Below the pieces are notes generated by a model that made no database searches, had not been told where the DNA came from, and worked only from the letters and a program-made list of their open reading frames with translations. This document shows positions 13,802-26,800 of a DNA stretch of 64,000 bases, in pieces. Origin of the DNA: Heliopora coerulea (Eukaryota; Cnidaria; Anthozoa; Scleralcyonacea; Helioporidae); NCBI GenBank assembly GCA_030142905.1, contig JASJOG010000290.1, positions 141,001-205,000 of the forward strand, in the 5' to 3' direction. Within the stretch, counting starts at the first letter, position 1. Each line of letters begins with the position of its first letter. The position numbers were made by a program, and so were the translations under genes.

Positions 13802-16800
13802 TAATATTACAAAGTTAGCATGCGAATCACACAAAGTTACCTAATTTGCATTTTGACCTTAATTTAGTTTGAAATTAATTATTTGGTTAATCAGTTAATT
13901 TGTTAGTTGATGAGTTAGCCAATTGGTTAGTCAGTTAATAAGTTGGAGAGTTAGTGAAGAAGTGAGTTAGTGAGTTAGGGAATTTGTCAGTTTGTAAATT
14001 AGTGACCAAGCGAGATCGTGAGTTAGTGAGTGGGTGAGTTCGTGTGTTCGTGAAGTAAGTTCGTGAATTCATCGTTTGCTCGTTGTTTTGGTCGTTTGTT
14101 TGCGCAAGAATTCATTCTTTCATGTGTTCGATCATTCGTTCATTCATTTATTAATTCGTTCGTTTGTTCTATTGTTCCTTTTGACCCTTTATCTTGTTTC
14201 TTCATTCCTTCCTTCCTTCCTTCTTTCTTCCCTATGTTCTTTCTTCCAATGTTTTCCTGGTGTACATTCGCTAGTTCTTTTGTTCTTTTGTCCTTTTGTC
14301 CATCTTTTCTTTCTTTCTTTCTTCCTTTCTTTCTTTCTTCCTTCCTTTTTTCCTTTCTTTATTTCTTCCTTTCTTTATTTCTTCCTTTCTTTATTTCTTC
14401 CTTTCTTTATTTCTTCCTTTCTTTATTTCTTCCTTTCTTTATTTCTTCCTTTCTTTATTTCTTCCTTTCTTTATTTCTTCCTTTCTTTATTTCTTCCTTT
14501 CTTTATTTCTTCCTTTCTTTATTTCTTCCTTTCTTTATTTCTTCCTTTCTTTATTTCTTCCTTTCTTTATTTCTTCCTTTCTTTATTTCTTCCTTCATTA
14601 TTTCTTCCTTCCTTTCTTTCCTTCTTTCCTTCTTTCTCTCTCTTTCTTTCTTTCCTTTTTTCCTTCTTTCTTTCTTTCCTTCAGTCTCTCCTTCGTTCTA
14701 CTTTTATCCTTTCATTATTTCGCTGATTCGTTCATCCGTTCGTTTGTTTCCTGGTTTGTCGGCAAGTTTACTAAGGATCTGTTTGTATCTTTACTCAATG
14801 CCAGAAAACCTCCATCCAAGAAAAAGTTTACAAAGAGGTTCAAGAAGTTTAAAATTCTTCGTTACCCTAATATTTGTAGGCTAAGGCGTCGCATCACTCT
14901 GTTACTTACTTGGAGTGTCCAATCCGAACTTTATTACACTCTGTATCTCTGTTCCATTAATAAAGGCTCGTTTAATCTCACGGAGTGTGGTATCTGTCCA
15001 GAAAACTAATTCTTCTTCAAAAAAATAGTCAACTGCAATGGCATTTGTCAAACCATCCACAACATATGTATAAATTTCTTCTGAGGTTTGTGTTTCTAAT
15101 CGTCGGATATCCACTTGGTTACAGAAGATGAAGGATGGTGCAGGTCCTGCAAAAAATGCATGTGAGACTTAGTTGTAACTACATGATAAACAGTAGAGCA
15201 TTTAAGTATCGTCGACTTAAATCAAAAACGTCACTCTTCAACATTACTTGAATTACTCTAGTTAATATCTTTTGGGGAAATTATTCAAAACAGTGACCTA
15301 ACCAATAGTGGACTAATGTATTTGTTCCCAGCCCAACAATGAAAATTCTGACAGTAAACGCCGAAACTGTTAGGTAAATGTCTGATTTCCGTATAAATAA
15401 GAGCGAAGAAAGGTTTTCTAGCACTTTATCCATGTTAACTCAATTGGTTTCTGAAGAAACGATTTGAGACGGCTTATGGAATACAAATAAAATGTTTATC
15501 ATCATCGTCGTCATAATCGTCATCATCATTGTCATCATCATCATCTGGGGCTCAGAAATCATTTTCTGAGTATCGAGCTTGAACATCGTTCATCTACCTC
15601 TACCATCATCATCACCATGATGACAAATATCACGATCATCACCGCTTTAAGTTTCATATGCATAAATCCAAGACAACGTACCTAAAGCTTTACATTTCTG
15701 TCCATCTGGTTGAAGTACGTAGCCCTCGACACAAGAACAATTATAGCTGCCTAAGAAATAGATAGAAAAAAACAAACAAAACTAGTGATAATATTACAAA
15801 GATTAACCCTTTACGGACCGGGAAGTCTCCTCTTGAGGTGTATAACCGTCTGGTGACAGCTGGAATAAAACTAAAAAGTCCGATAAGGACTAAAAAGAGT
15901 TAATTTTGCAGACTGCAGTAATCATTTATTGAGCTGGTAGTAGTATTTAATTACAAAATCCAGTTGCTCAAAATTGTTCACATGATTGGGTAATAGATTC
16001 CAGAGTTTTGGCCCACAATGGGTTATACACTATCTAGCTTATTCAGTTTCAGCACGTGTAAGAAACAGCTCTGAATTGGTCCCTTGATAAATTGTGATTG
16101 CCAGAACATTTATTCGCTGCCCAGGTTTATTTTTTAAGTTCAATATCTGTCTGGCACATCTTTTGTGAAGTTTTTGCTGACGATCTCAAAGACCAGCACA
16201 ACATAGAGCACATTGAGACCTCAGCAGCCGCTCACTTCACATAATTGCATTAACACAATATTAGTCGTGTACTAAATATCTTTCGGGAAACATACCCTGA
16301 GTGTTGACACATTTTTGACTGCAAAATCCAGCAATTTCACATTCATCTAAATCTGAAATAACAAATAATCTTATAAAAAATTAAAAGTTGTAAAGCGTAC
16401 ATATACTTTACTTTAGAAGAAACAATACTGAGAAGTTGGGTCTTATTGCATGATAAAAATATGCCAAAGCGTGGGATGATTCCTGAGCATTGGTAAAATG
16501 AAATGCTGAATCTTTAATCATAGTTAAAATGTTTATTTAGAAGTTCTCATACGGGGCAGTTCTGTCATGGTTAATATTGTTCTGAAATTGACATCTTGGG
16601 ATCGGTACGACTAATTTGTTCAAAGTTGGCTCGGAGACGAGAGTAACTCATGGTCACCCGGCTTCTAGTGACGTTTCGCAGTGTAAACTCCCTGTAAATG
16701 TTTGTACGAGGAATAGGAAAAAAGCTTTCATAAAAGACAGCTTAGCGTTTCATTTGAAGTGTTGTCACAGTCAAAATTACTCAATCACTTCACCACATAA

Positions 16801-17618
16801 ACACTCAACCAATTAAAATAAACGCGAAACATTGATTGGTGTAAAAAGTGTCGTGCGAGCATCAAGTTAAAATCAGACAAAGATACTTAGCGAACGTTCA
16901 AACTAGCCCTACACTCTTGATCTTATACGTTCAAAATTCCAACAATTTCATGAATTATTCCTTGAAAGCCTATAGTTGACACAGAAATCATGCTAGAATG
17001 CCAAAATATATAAAAATTTCCCCCAACTCAACCAAAACATCTTTTATTTGGTTTGATAATTCTACCATATTTCTTCTCGTCCATTCTTCTCTTACTTGAA
17101 TTACAAGTTAAGAATGACATTTTTCGGAATCAAAAGAATTTAGCTGGTTAATAAAAAAGAAAAGAGAACAGCCGTAAAACTGCAGAACAGTTCGACAAAA
17201 ACGGATAAATTGATCGGACCTACCTGTACAACTTTTTGGGTCTCCAAAGTCTATATGATATCCATTTTCACAGGAGCATCGAAAAGAATGCCGGTCGTTA
17301 TGACATTTCTGTTGACAACCTCCGTTGTTCGTTCCACAGGATGTCTGGTTTACCCAAGAGGCTAATGCATAAATAAGTGAAAAGATAGATAAATTATTAA
17401 AACAAACAAACGAAGAAACAAATCAATTATAAATAAGCGTGGAAATTAATCACATAATTAATAAACTAATTAAGCATAAATAAAGAAATAAGTAGATAAG
17501 GAGATAAACGAACAACGAATAAATTAAATGACAGTAGAACATCAGAACATATTACTTGATATGTACACTATGTACCTATCTACACACACACAGATATATA
17601 TATACAGTATACAGTATA

Positions 17619-17676
<58 letters not shown>

Positions 17677-20600
17677 AGACATTAATTATATCATCATTGG
17701 TTCAGTTTCTATTGTTCTCTGAAAGTTGATATCAAGCGAATACACCTGCAAGCACCAGATAACTGTCTGAAAAGCAGGGCGCGGCTTTTGAATATTTCCA
17801 GGGGAGAGCGGGGCTGAAAGAACCGACCAAACTTTGGGGTTGATACGCATTAATCAACCTCATAAATATATTAATTAATGAGGTTGATTAATACATATCA
17901 ACCCCCAAATTGTTAAGCAACAACACAGACTAAAAAACACTCTAACTTCCTTGAATTTTACTTAACATCAAAATTATTCACTCAATGATACTACTCAATA
18001 AACACACTCAACTTACATTCACAATTGTTTGAGATCTGATTAGGAGTTGTTGATGACGACTTTGCAATTCGCAAACTCAAACGACAACCTTCGCTTGCGA
18101 CACGTTGCTTTATCACGAACTCTATTTTCACCCTCGTCACTCTCCTCAGCTGTTGAACTCTTTCTTTTAAATCTTAAACTACCGTTTATATCATCTCCTG
18201 TGCTCTTGCTAGTTCCTGCGATTATATCTGATACAATTTCTTTCGATCTCTCACTCGGATGTTGGTAGCAGTATAGAGACGCCAGACTTCTATGACCAGT
18301 TCTTGCCATCACTAACTTGTCAGGTACACCCATCTCTATTCCACGAGTTGCCGTTGTGGCTCGCGACGAGTGGTTCGTCCTGTACCCCGGTATACCAGCT
18401 TGTGCGCACAAATTTTTAACCACCTTGCTCAGAGTATTATGACCAACAGGTGTTTTGTAATACCACACGGCATCTTCCTTCACATTTTTCCTTGGCTTTA
18501 GGTACAGCACGGCACTTGCACTGTCTTTGTCACGCTTGGCCATATATTTCTTAAAAACCTTGACAACATATCGTTTCCCTCTTTCTTCACTCGCGTGCTG
18601 TTCAACAACTCTTTGACCGACTTTTCGATGCTTCAGACCTCCCTGATGTGTCTTGTCAACGAAACCAGTGGAGTGGAGTTTTTCTCTTTCAGAGTTTCTT
18701 GCAGGAATCACTGTGAACTGTGAAGGCCTCAGAGCACGATGGTCTTCGCCACCACGTATGCAGAAGCTTTTGCCCATCAAAAACAGCAGCGTGTTCAAAC
18801 GTTTCTGAGGTTCGTCTGTGCCAAGGGCGCCCTTTCGCCACAGCGTTTCCTCTTCATCGAAGGAAAATGGCTCGGCTTTCCTCGTATAAACGCCAATCCC
18901 TTTAGACGACAACTCTTTCATCTGACTGTCCAAACTATCACTAAAAGTCTTATACAAAGGATTACTAAATATATTTAAATCTGCGTAGCCACTTTCTCGG
19001 AGGTAACGCTGCAGTCCATAAGCAATTTGCTGCAGACTGCTCGGCGTGTACAACTCGCCATTTTCTTTACGCAGTTCAACCACGAATTTACTTAGCCAGT
19101 ACGATCTCTCTTCGTGACCCATTTCTTGGTTTTCAATTTCATTCGGTACAGTCTTGAAACGGTCGTTTACAGAGTAAACAGCTGAACCATTTCTTGCTGT
19201 TGCCCAGGAAGACCAAATACGAACAGCCCACTCAGTTTGACGAACAGTATTTTTCGGAATACGAGATTGTATGTGCTTCTGTAGCCCATAATCATCAATG
19301 GCCCCGCCAAACCGTTTAGTCCAAGCGTCTTTAGTCAGGTCCTGAAAGCCAGGTTTTCTCACCTCGCTCTCGTTTCTGCTTTCACTGTCAACCAGCTCTT
19401 GCACCCCATCAAAATCTAGCTCAAAATCACTCTCCAAACCCTTATTATTACTAAAAACACTCTGTGTAATAAATAAATCTTCGTCACTTTCAGCCTCCAT
19501 GCTAACATGAACAAACACTGAACATGAAAAAGTTTTGCAGCAAGTCAAATGCCAATGCTAGTTAAAGCTATTGATGCATAACAGTTCTTTTATCCTCAAT
19601 CCAATACCATTTCAAGTAATTTGCATGATTAGTTAATTATGCTATAGCAACATATGCCCATCAAGTCAACAAAACGAAATCTTAACACTTTTTCTTTGCA
19701 TCGCTCTCACTAAAGAGCCAAAGCGGTTATTGAGTCAACTTCACCAAATGATGATATAAGCCGGTTATCTACCTGGTTATATGATATATCGCTTACACAC
19801 CTCGGTCACGGTATATAACCTATACATAGCGTATAGGTAAATTAGTATGTTCGTGTTTGTATATAGTATACAGGGTATCCCAAAAAAAACGAAAACTATT
19901 GAAATCACTTATTGTTAAAATTTGAATGCCCTACGAAAAAGCTGAACGTAATGATGCGTAAAATATTGACAAGGTGCATGTATTAAAATTTAGGTAAGAA
20001 AATCGCCTTGTAAAGTGCGCGATTTTTTTCCCGGGGGAATTTACAGCAAATTATAAAATTAATTATATCAATCATTTATGCACTCGTGGGGACCAACAGA
20101 GTGTTAAGGCATTCAAATTCTAACAATTAAATTGTTATTGGTGATTTCAATAGTTTTCGTTTTTTTTGGGACACCCTGTAGACACTTAATACTTGTATTT
20201 AGCATATTAGAATGTTTGTGGTTTTTCAGGAGACTCCATTATTTTTAGTCCACTTGGATTTTTTTAACATTTTTTAATTTTCCATTAGAAAATGTTTATT
20301 TGAGGAACGATTAGAGTAATTTGTCCACTAAAGGTAGAAGAAAGTTAAGGATATAGGCATACAGCTATGCTTCAAAAACAAAATTATAAAGTGGTTTTGT
20401 TGAACTTACGACATTGTGATTCATCTGATCCATCGCTGCAATCCTTTTCACGGTTACAAACTTGTTTTTCGTCGATACATTGTCCGTTCATGCAGTGAAA
20501 CTGCGTCTGCAGGCAAACTGTGGATGATGAATTGATCTTGCTGGCTGAATTAATAAAATAATGCAATTCAATTCATATAGGTGAATGCTCGAGGTTGGTG

Positions 20601-22431
20601 TCATTAAGTCAATTGATTTTAATGTCACATTTATTGCAAGCAGTTCATAATATATCTGTTAAGTGACTGTTTCAAGGTGATCTTGGTATAGAGTACCCTT
20701 CCCCTCCGTCAAGCAGCTGGCCGGGGTCACAATGGTACTATCTAGAGATATGTGGAGTTTCTGTATGAAAAAAAATTAGCTCCCTAAACGTAGTATGCCC
20801 CTCAACTTCGCCCCAACCCGACCCACCCCCAAATAGACATTGTAATACCTTGAGCAGCCAATCTCTCTGTGCCAACTTAGTCAATGAAATTCGGTGGATA
20901 GAGGATCTCATGGGCAGATAGAAAATCATTGGTTCGATTCTAGTCGAGACGCTTTGTTTGGTTTTCCAATCAGAGAAACTTCTCCATTAGCGTATCTTTA
21001 AATACCAAACTCTCAACAGTCTGACGCACTTCTTCCGCAATAAGTGTGATACTGAACCATTTTCTATGGAAAAAATTGATTTTTCCAAGTATTTTGTGGT
21101 TTGTGACATGGGACTGTTAAAATGAGTTTCTATCTACCATGCCCATTGCAAGTGAACGTTTCTATTGCTCAATTTGTGGTCATGAAAAAGGATGCATTCG
21201 TGGTACGTACTTACGAGATGCCATAAAGTCATTAATAAGTCGCTAAAGTGGGTACCTGATTGTTCTTTTAAAGCCGAATCCAAGCAAACGTTGCGTGTCA
21301 GACGTGTAACATAATAGCAAACAAAAACAGGATCTTTAATTTTTTTCGAACTGTTCTTGACTGTTCCTTTATTCAAACGCTTATTTCATGACTGTTTCAT
21401 GCTAGTATATTTTCGTCTGAACCTTGTTAGAAATTCTGACCCATTGATGCACAGTCCTAAGAGTTAAACGTCTCTTCACTTGTAAAAAAATGCCATTCTC
21501 AACCTTTCCTGTATCTAGTGTGTAAAAAGTTATATCCCTTAAATTGCTATAAGCGAAACACATTCAATGTTTAATGAATTTTTGAGATTTACATACTACA
21601 ATTTCTTTCGTCTATCCCATCCGCGCAATCCGTTTCACCATCACATAGCCATTCCTTTCCAATGCAACGTCCAGATGTACATGGGAAATGATCTCTTGGA
21701 CAGGTATGTGGTCCTATTCGTCAAAATATCCCTTTTAGTAACAACTTTTTTGATCTCTTGATTACAAATAGTAAAACTTAAAACAAACAAACCACAGTCT
21801 TTCTCGTCGGTGCCATCTGTACAGTCCTTGTCACCATCGCATCTCCATTCACTTTTTATGCACTGTCCAGCTGAGCAACGAAACTGGCCATTGATTTTAC
21901 ACGTTCCACTAACTGTCGCTAGATGGTAATCAACACATGTGACTGAAACCTTTACAATTACCAAGGTAAAGATACAGCACAGAGTTCCATGAGCTACGGA
22001 GTGCTTAACACAATTCCGTTTAACAAGATATAATACTACAGTGGATATCATGCAATACCATCCCTCCCGTCTCTATACTTAGTCATACGATGTCATATCA
22101 TTTTTACCGTTATGTCCGTCACCATACAATACAATGCAATGAAATACGATACAATGGAATACAATACAATAAAATACAATACGTTAGAAAACAATACAAA
22201 ACAACACGACAAGCTATGACTCGACACGATACCATACGATGCAATGCAACGATAACAGGAATAGTCAAAGAAGTGGAAATACAAATGAATATATGAATTT
22301 GCTAAAAACTAGTTAAAAATAGATATACAGACATGCCCAACATGTCATTAAATTTTCATATCTATCTGATTACTGATGTAAAAATAAACCAGAGTGTTGT
22401 ACTCAAACTATAACATACATACAAACTATAC

Positions 22432-22480
<49 letters not shown>

Positions 22481-23851
22481 CATTAATAAATTCTATGTTA
22501 TTATCTTATCTATGTTTCAGGGCATGCCCCTTTATCAAGAATCATTTAACACGATGACAGATAGCACTAACTTAAATACAAAAATATTTAGATACAAAAA
22601 AATTAGATTTTTTTGATTAGATAAATTCTTACAAGTCAAACCATAAATGATACATAACAGTGGTCTAAAATAGAATTGTCATATTTGGATGTAAAAATCA
22701 AATTATTCGAAGGTGGGCTGCGTACAGATGTGTATTGTAAGAAAACCGATACATATCAATACCTGGATTATGCTTCATTTCACCCAAGACATGTATAAAA
22801 AGGGTATACCTTACGATCAGGCATTAAGACTACTAAGAATTTGTGATTCAGAGGAAGTTTTTAAGAGTAGGGTTATCGAACTTAAGAACTATTTAACTAA
22901 GAGAGGTTTAAAATCCGAGGTGGTAGATAATCAATTACAAAGAGCGAGAGAGGTTGATAGAAGTAGTTTACTTTCTTGGGATTTGAGACGTAGTGGGTCT
23001 GATGAAAGAGTAACGCTGTCGATAGATTTTCATCCAGCGTTCTCCGGTATTGGTAATAGAATGAGGGAATTTGTTAATATCTTGCATGCTTCTGATGACA
23101 TGAACCAAATCTTTTTGGAACCACTTCGGGGTAAGTTTTCGAGGACCAAAGAATTTAAAGGATGATTTAGTAAGAAGTAAGGTTGGATATAGACAGTTTA
23201 ATAAGGGGGGTATGGCTAAATGCGGTAAGGCAAGATGTCAAATTTGCAATTTTGTACAAGAAGGGGAGAATTTTATGGATAGTTTGGGGAATAGAAAGTA
23301 TGTGATTAATTATGAATTTGATTGTGATTCCAATGGCGTTCTTTATCTCATTAAGCGTAAACGGTGTTGTAGACAATACATTAGCAGCGCAATCAATGCA
23401 TTTGGGATACGCTTTAATAAGCACAAGAGTAGTCTTAACAGATATGTTAGAAGACAATGAAATATCCCGAGGGAGCACTTGTATTCACATTATTTTGAAG
23501 ATGGGTATGAGGGTTCAAATGATTTGGTTGTAAAAATTATTGATAAGATGGATACCAGGGATCCCATGGCGAGAGAGAGTTTGTGAGTGTATAAGTTAAA
23601 TACATTTTTATCACATGGACTAAGCCTCCGGAACTTCTGACAATTTGTGTTGTTTAGTAATGCTTAAAGACATATGCCGATTAGGAAATATTTTTGTATT
23701 TATGTTAGTGCTATCTGCTATCGTCAGAAACATTCTTGATAAAAGGGCATGCCCCGAAACGTAGATAAAAAGATGACATAGAATTTGTATATGATGATTT
23801 ATATTGCTTTTAAGTTCTAGGTGTAGGCTGGTTTTTTTGAAGTTGTATATA

Positions 23852-23882
<31 letters not shown>

Positions 23883-26800
23883 CGTGAACGTTTAGGTTTA
23901 CGAAATGCAAAGAGGGCTCAATAACGCAAAGAAAGAGGGATCCCATGGCGAGAGAGAGTTTGTGAGTGTATAAGTTAAATACATTTTTATCACATGGACT
24001 AAGCCTCCGGAACTTCTGACAATTTGTTGATGTTTAATCAGTGTAAATAAATATAATACAGAATTGATTAAAAAAGCAAGGGTTCTGCATCAGATTTTCA
24101 GTGTCCTATGTTTTATTAAATAGTCATTTCCAAATTACATTTACATACACTCTCGCTGCCATCTGCTTGCGATTCACGATTAGCGTCCAATGTATATCAG
24201 GATATACAGACACTAGGCATCGCCTGGTGTCTGTATACCCCGATACATTGTGGTCACTAAGTCTGTCAATAGGAGACATATATGACTACCAAGGTCTTAA
24301 ATTAAATCAACTAGGGCTGGCTGGAGGCAATTGTTACTCGGTCAGCCAGTAAAATTATAACTCGAAGAAGAAGAGCATTTAATTGCTGAATAATAGACGA
24401 AAACGAATTATTCAAGAAATAATTACCGTATTGTCCCCAATTTTTCTAGTCCGACGTTAATTTTTTAATGATATTAGCTGAAAATTATGGCAGTTGAAAT
24501 ATTTCACATTTAATAAATAAAACTCAAGAAAGTTCTAATCGTCTATCCTCTAACAAACGCATGGAAAGTGATATATGTAATGTTCATACCATTATTTCAA
24601 TCAAAGTAGAATTGCATGCCAGCTAAAATCGAGGGAATTTCATTTGCTTCTTTTAAACATGATAAACATTTTTTGGGCTTTTACCTAATGTTTCTCTTTT
24701 AGGAAGAAAATTATCAGGTTAGAAAAATATATTCTAATCATTCTTATTGCTGTATTTTAGCTATTCCATCTCCATTTATCTTAGGCTCAAATCCTTGGCA
24801 TCAGACTGTTTCTTCCCATTACTGTGACCAGCGCGAATCAGGCATAACTAGTCCTAACTTGCATTGCTCATATCATATATTCGTGAATTAAGCGATACTT
24901 ACGACAACCCATTTCGTCTGAATTGTCATCGCAGTCTGGCTCTCCATCACATCTATAAGTTTCTGGAACGCATTCGCTACTTTGGCAAGCCCATTGCCGT
25001 GGAGGACAAGTTATCCTGGCTAAAAATTATTAAAGTTAGCATTAGGCAAATTTTGTTTAATTTAAAAAAAAAATTCTCGTCATTTTCAAGGTTTAGAAGT
25101 CGGACTTCTTTATTTCGGTTAGTGTCCTGGATAAAGGACACCTAGAACTAAAAAACAAGGGAGAGAAGAAAGCGATAATGAGATCGAAAAAAGAAAAGAA
25201 AAAAGTTCAACAGTTGAAGGGTTAAGCCACCATTAAAAATCCTCAAGGTTTCAATTTTTAGCAGAATACTGACTGACGAATTTAACAGAGGGACTTTGTT
25301 TCATCATTGCACATTGAAGTTTTCTTCTGTTTTTCTTACTTCTGGAAAATAAGAGTAAATTCCAAATATTACTTGTTACTTACAACAGTTTGTCTCATCA
25401 CGTCCATTGTCACAATCCTTATCACCATCACAACGCCAATGGATATAGATACATTGCTGTGAATCACAACGAAACTCATTTTCCTTGCAACGCTGGATAT
25501 CTACATCAAACAAAGGAATCAATATTATAAGGCATTATGGAATTGTTATTTGTTTTTCATATTTTCATTAATGTGAGCTGCAATAATAAGTCTCGAGAAG
25601 AATTAAGGAGAGGTAACCGTAAAGAAAAATTAATGCATGACAACATGTATTGAAATGCATATTTTGGAACATATTGGAGTAAATGCTTCAGTATGGTGTT
25701 TCAAACATTTTTTGCCGATAAATTTCCAAAGCCAAGCCAACTGGCTTTCCTTCTTCACTGTTGGGTATTTCCTTTGAATTGAATAAAACCGTTTGGTGTT
25801 GTCAAGGATGACATAATAATACGTTAACTCAGTGAAGGAGTTAGTCTTTCACTCATACGGTTGTCATGCAAAGAGGGACAGAGAATTTTATTGTGTTTTA
25901 ATCTGGCCCAACTGCATAGTATATTTTCCCTGATCAAGAGCAAGCCATTCAGAAGATAAGGTCCGTAATCCGTACTTGATTTCATGGTCAGCATTCAAAA
26001 ATCCTTTGTTTTTATCCACTCGTATTTTCAACCCTCCCTGCTGAAAATTCTAATGGATATGTGCAACTTTTTCGTTCTTCTTTCACCAAAACAAAGAGCC
26101 TCCTCCTCCTCTTTCATTTTGAGAACACATAGGGTTACTTATGACTCACCGCATGACTCTTCATCTGAGGAATCGCCACAGTCGTCATCTCCATCACATA
26201 AATAACTTTTCTGAATACATAATCCGTTGGTGCAACGGTGTTCGTCTGGAGTACAGCTACTGTGGTCTACAAACCATAGAAACTGTTTCTTGTTTTCACT
26301 TCTCGAAATCACAAATAATCATTTAAATAAAAAACAAAGAACAAGCAGACAATTTGAACGAATTAATAAATCGATCTATCACTGAATCACCCAATCAATC
26401 AAAAATTAATTAATGAAATGAATGAAATAGATGGATGGACTGACGGATGGATTGACGGATGAATGAATGAATGAATTAATGGAATAAATAGAATGAATGA
26501 ATAAAATGAATAAATGAATGAATGGAATGACTGAACGAAATGAATGAGTGGATGGAATGAATGAACAAATGAATGAACGAACGAGTGAATGAATGAATGA
26601 ATGAATGAATGAATGGATGAATGAATGAAAAATTGAACGAACGAACGAACAAACGAACGAATGAATGAATGAATAAATGAATGAGTGGATGGATGGATTG
26701 ATGTCTAGATTGATGTCTGGATTGATCAATGAATGATTTACTTGTCCGTTCGTTAGTTCGTTGTCGGTTGGTTGATCAGTTGTTTGGTTAATTGTTTGAT

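Noticed and set aside
14063..15009. Three overlapping plus-strand frames of 216-273 codons rich in Phe, Ser and Leu
   Set aside because: They are translations of the CTTT/CTTCC polypyrimidine repeat; all three frames are open for that reason.
22093..22296. Tyr/Asn/Ile and Cys/Phe frames near 22.1-22.3 kb
   Set aside because: They derive from ATACAAT-type pentanucleotide repeats (about 22120-22250).
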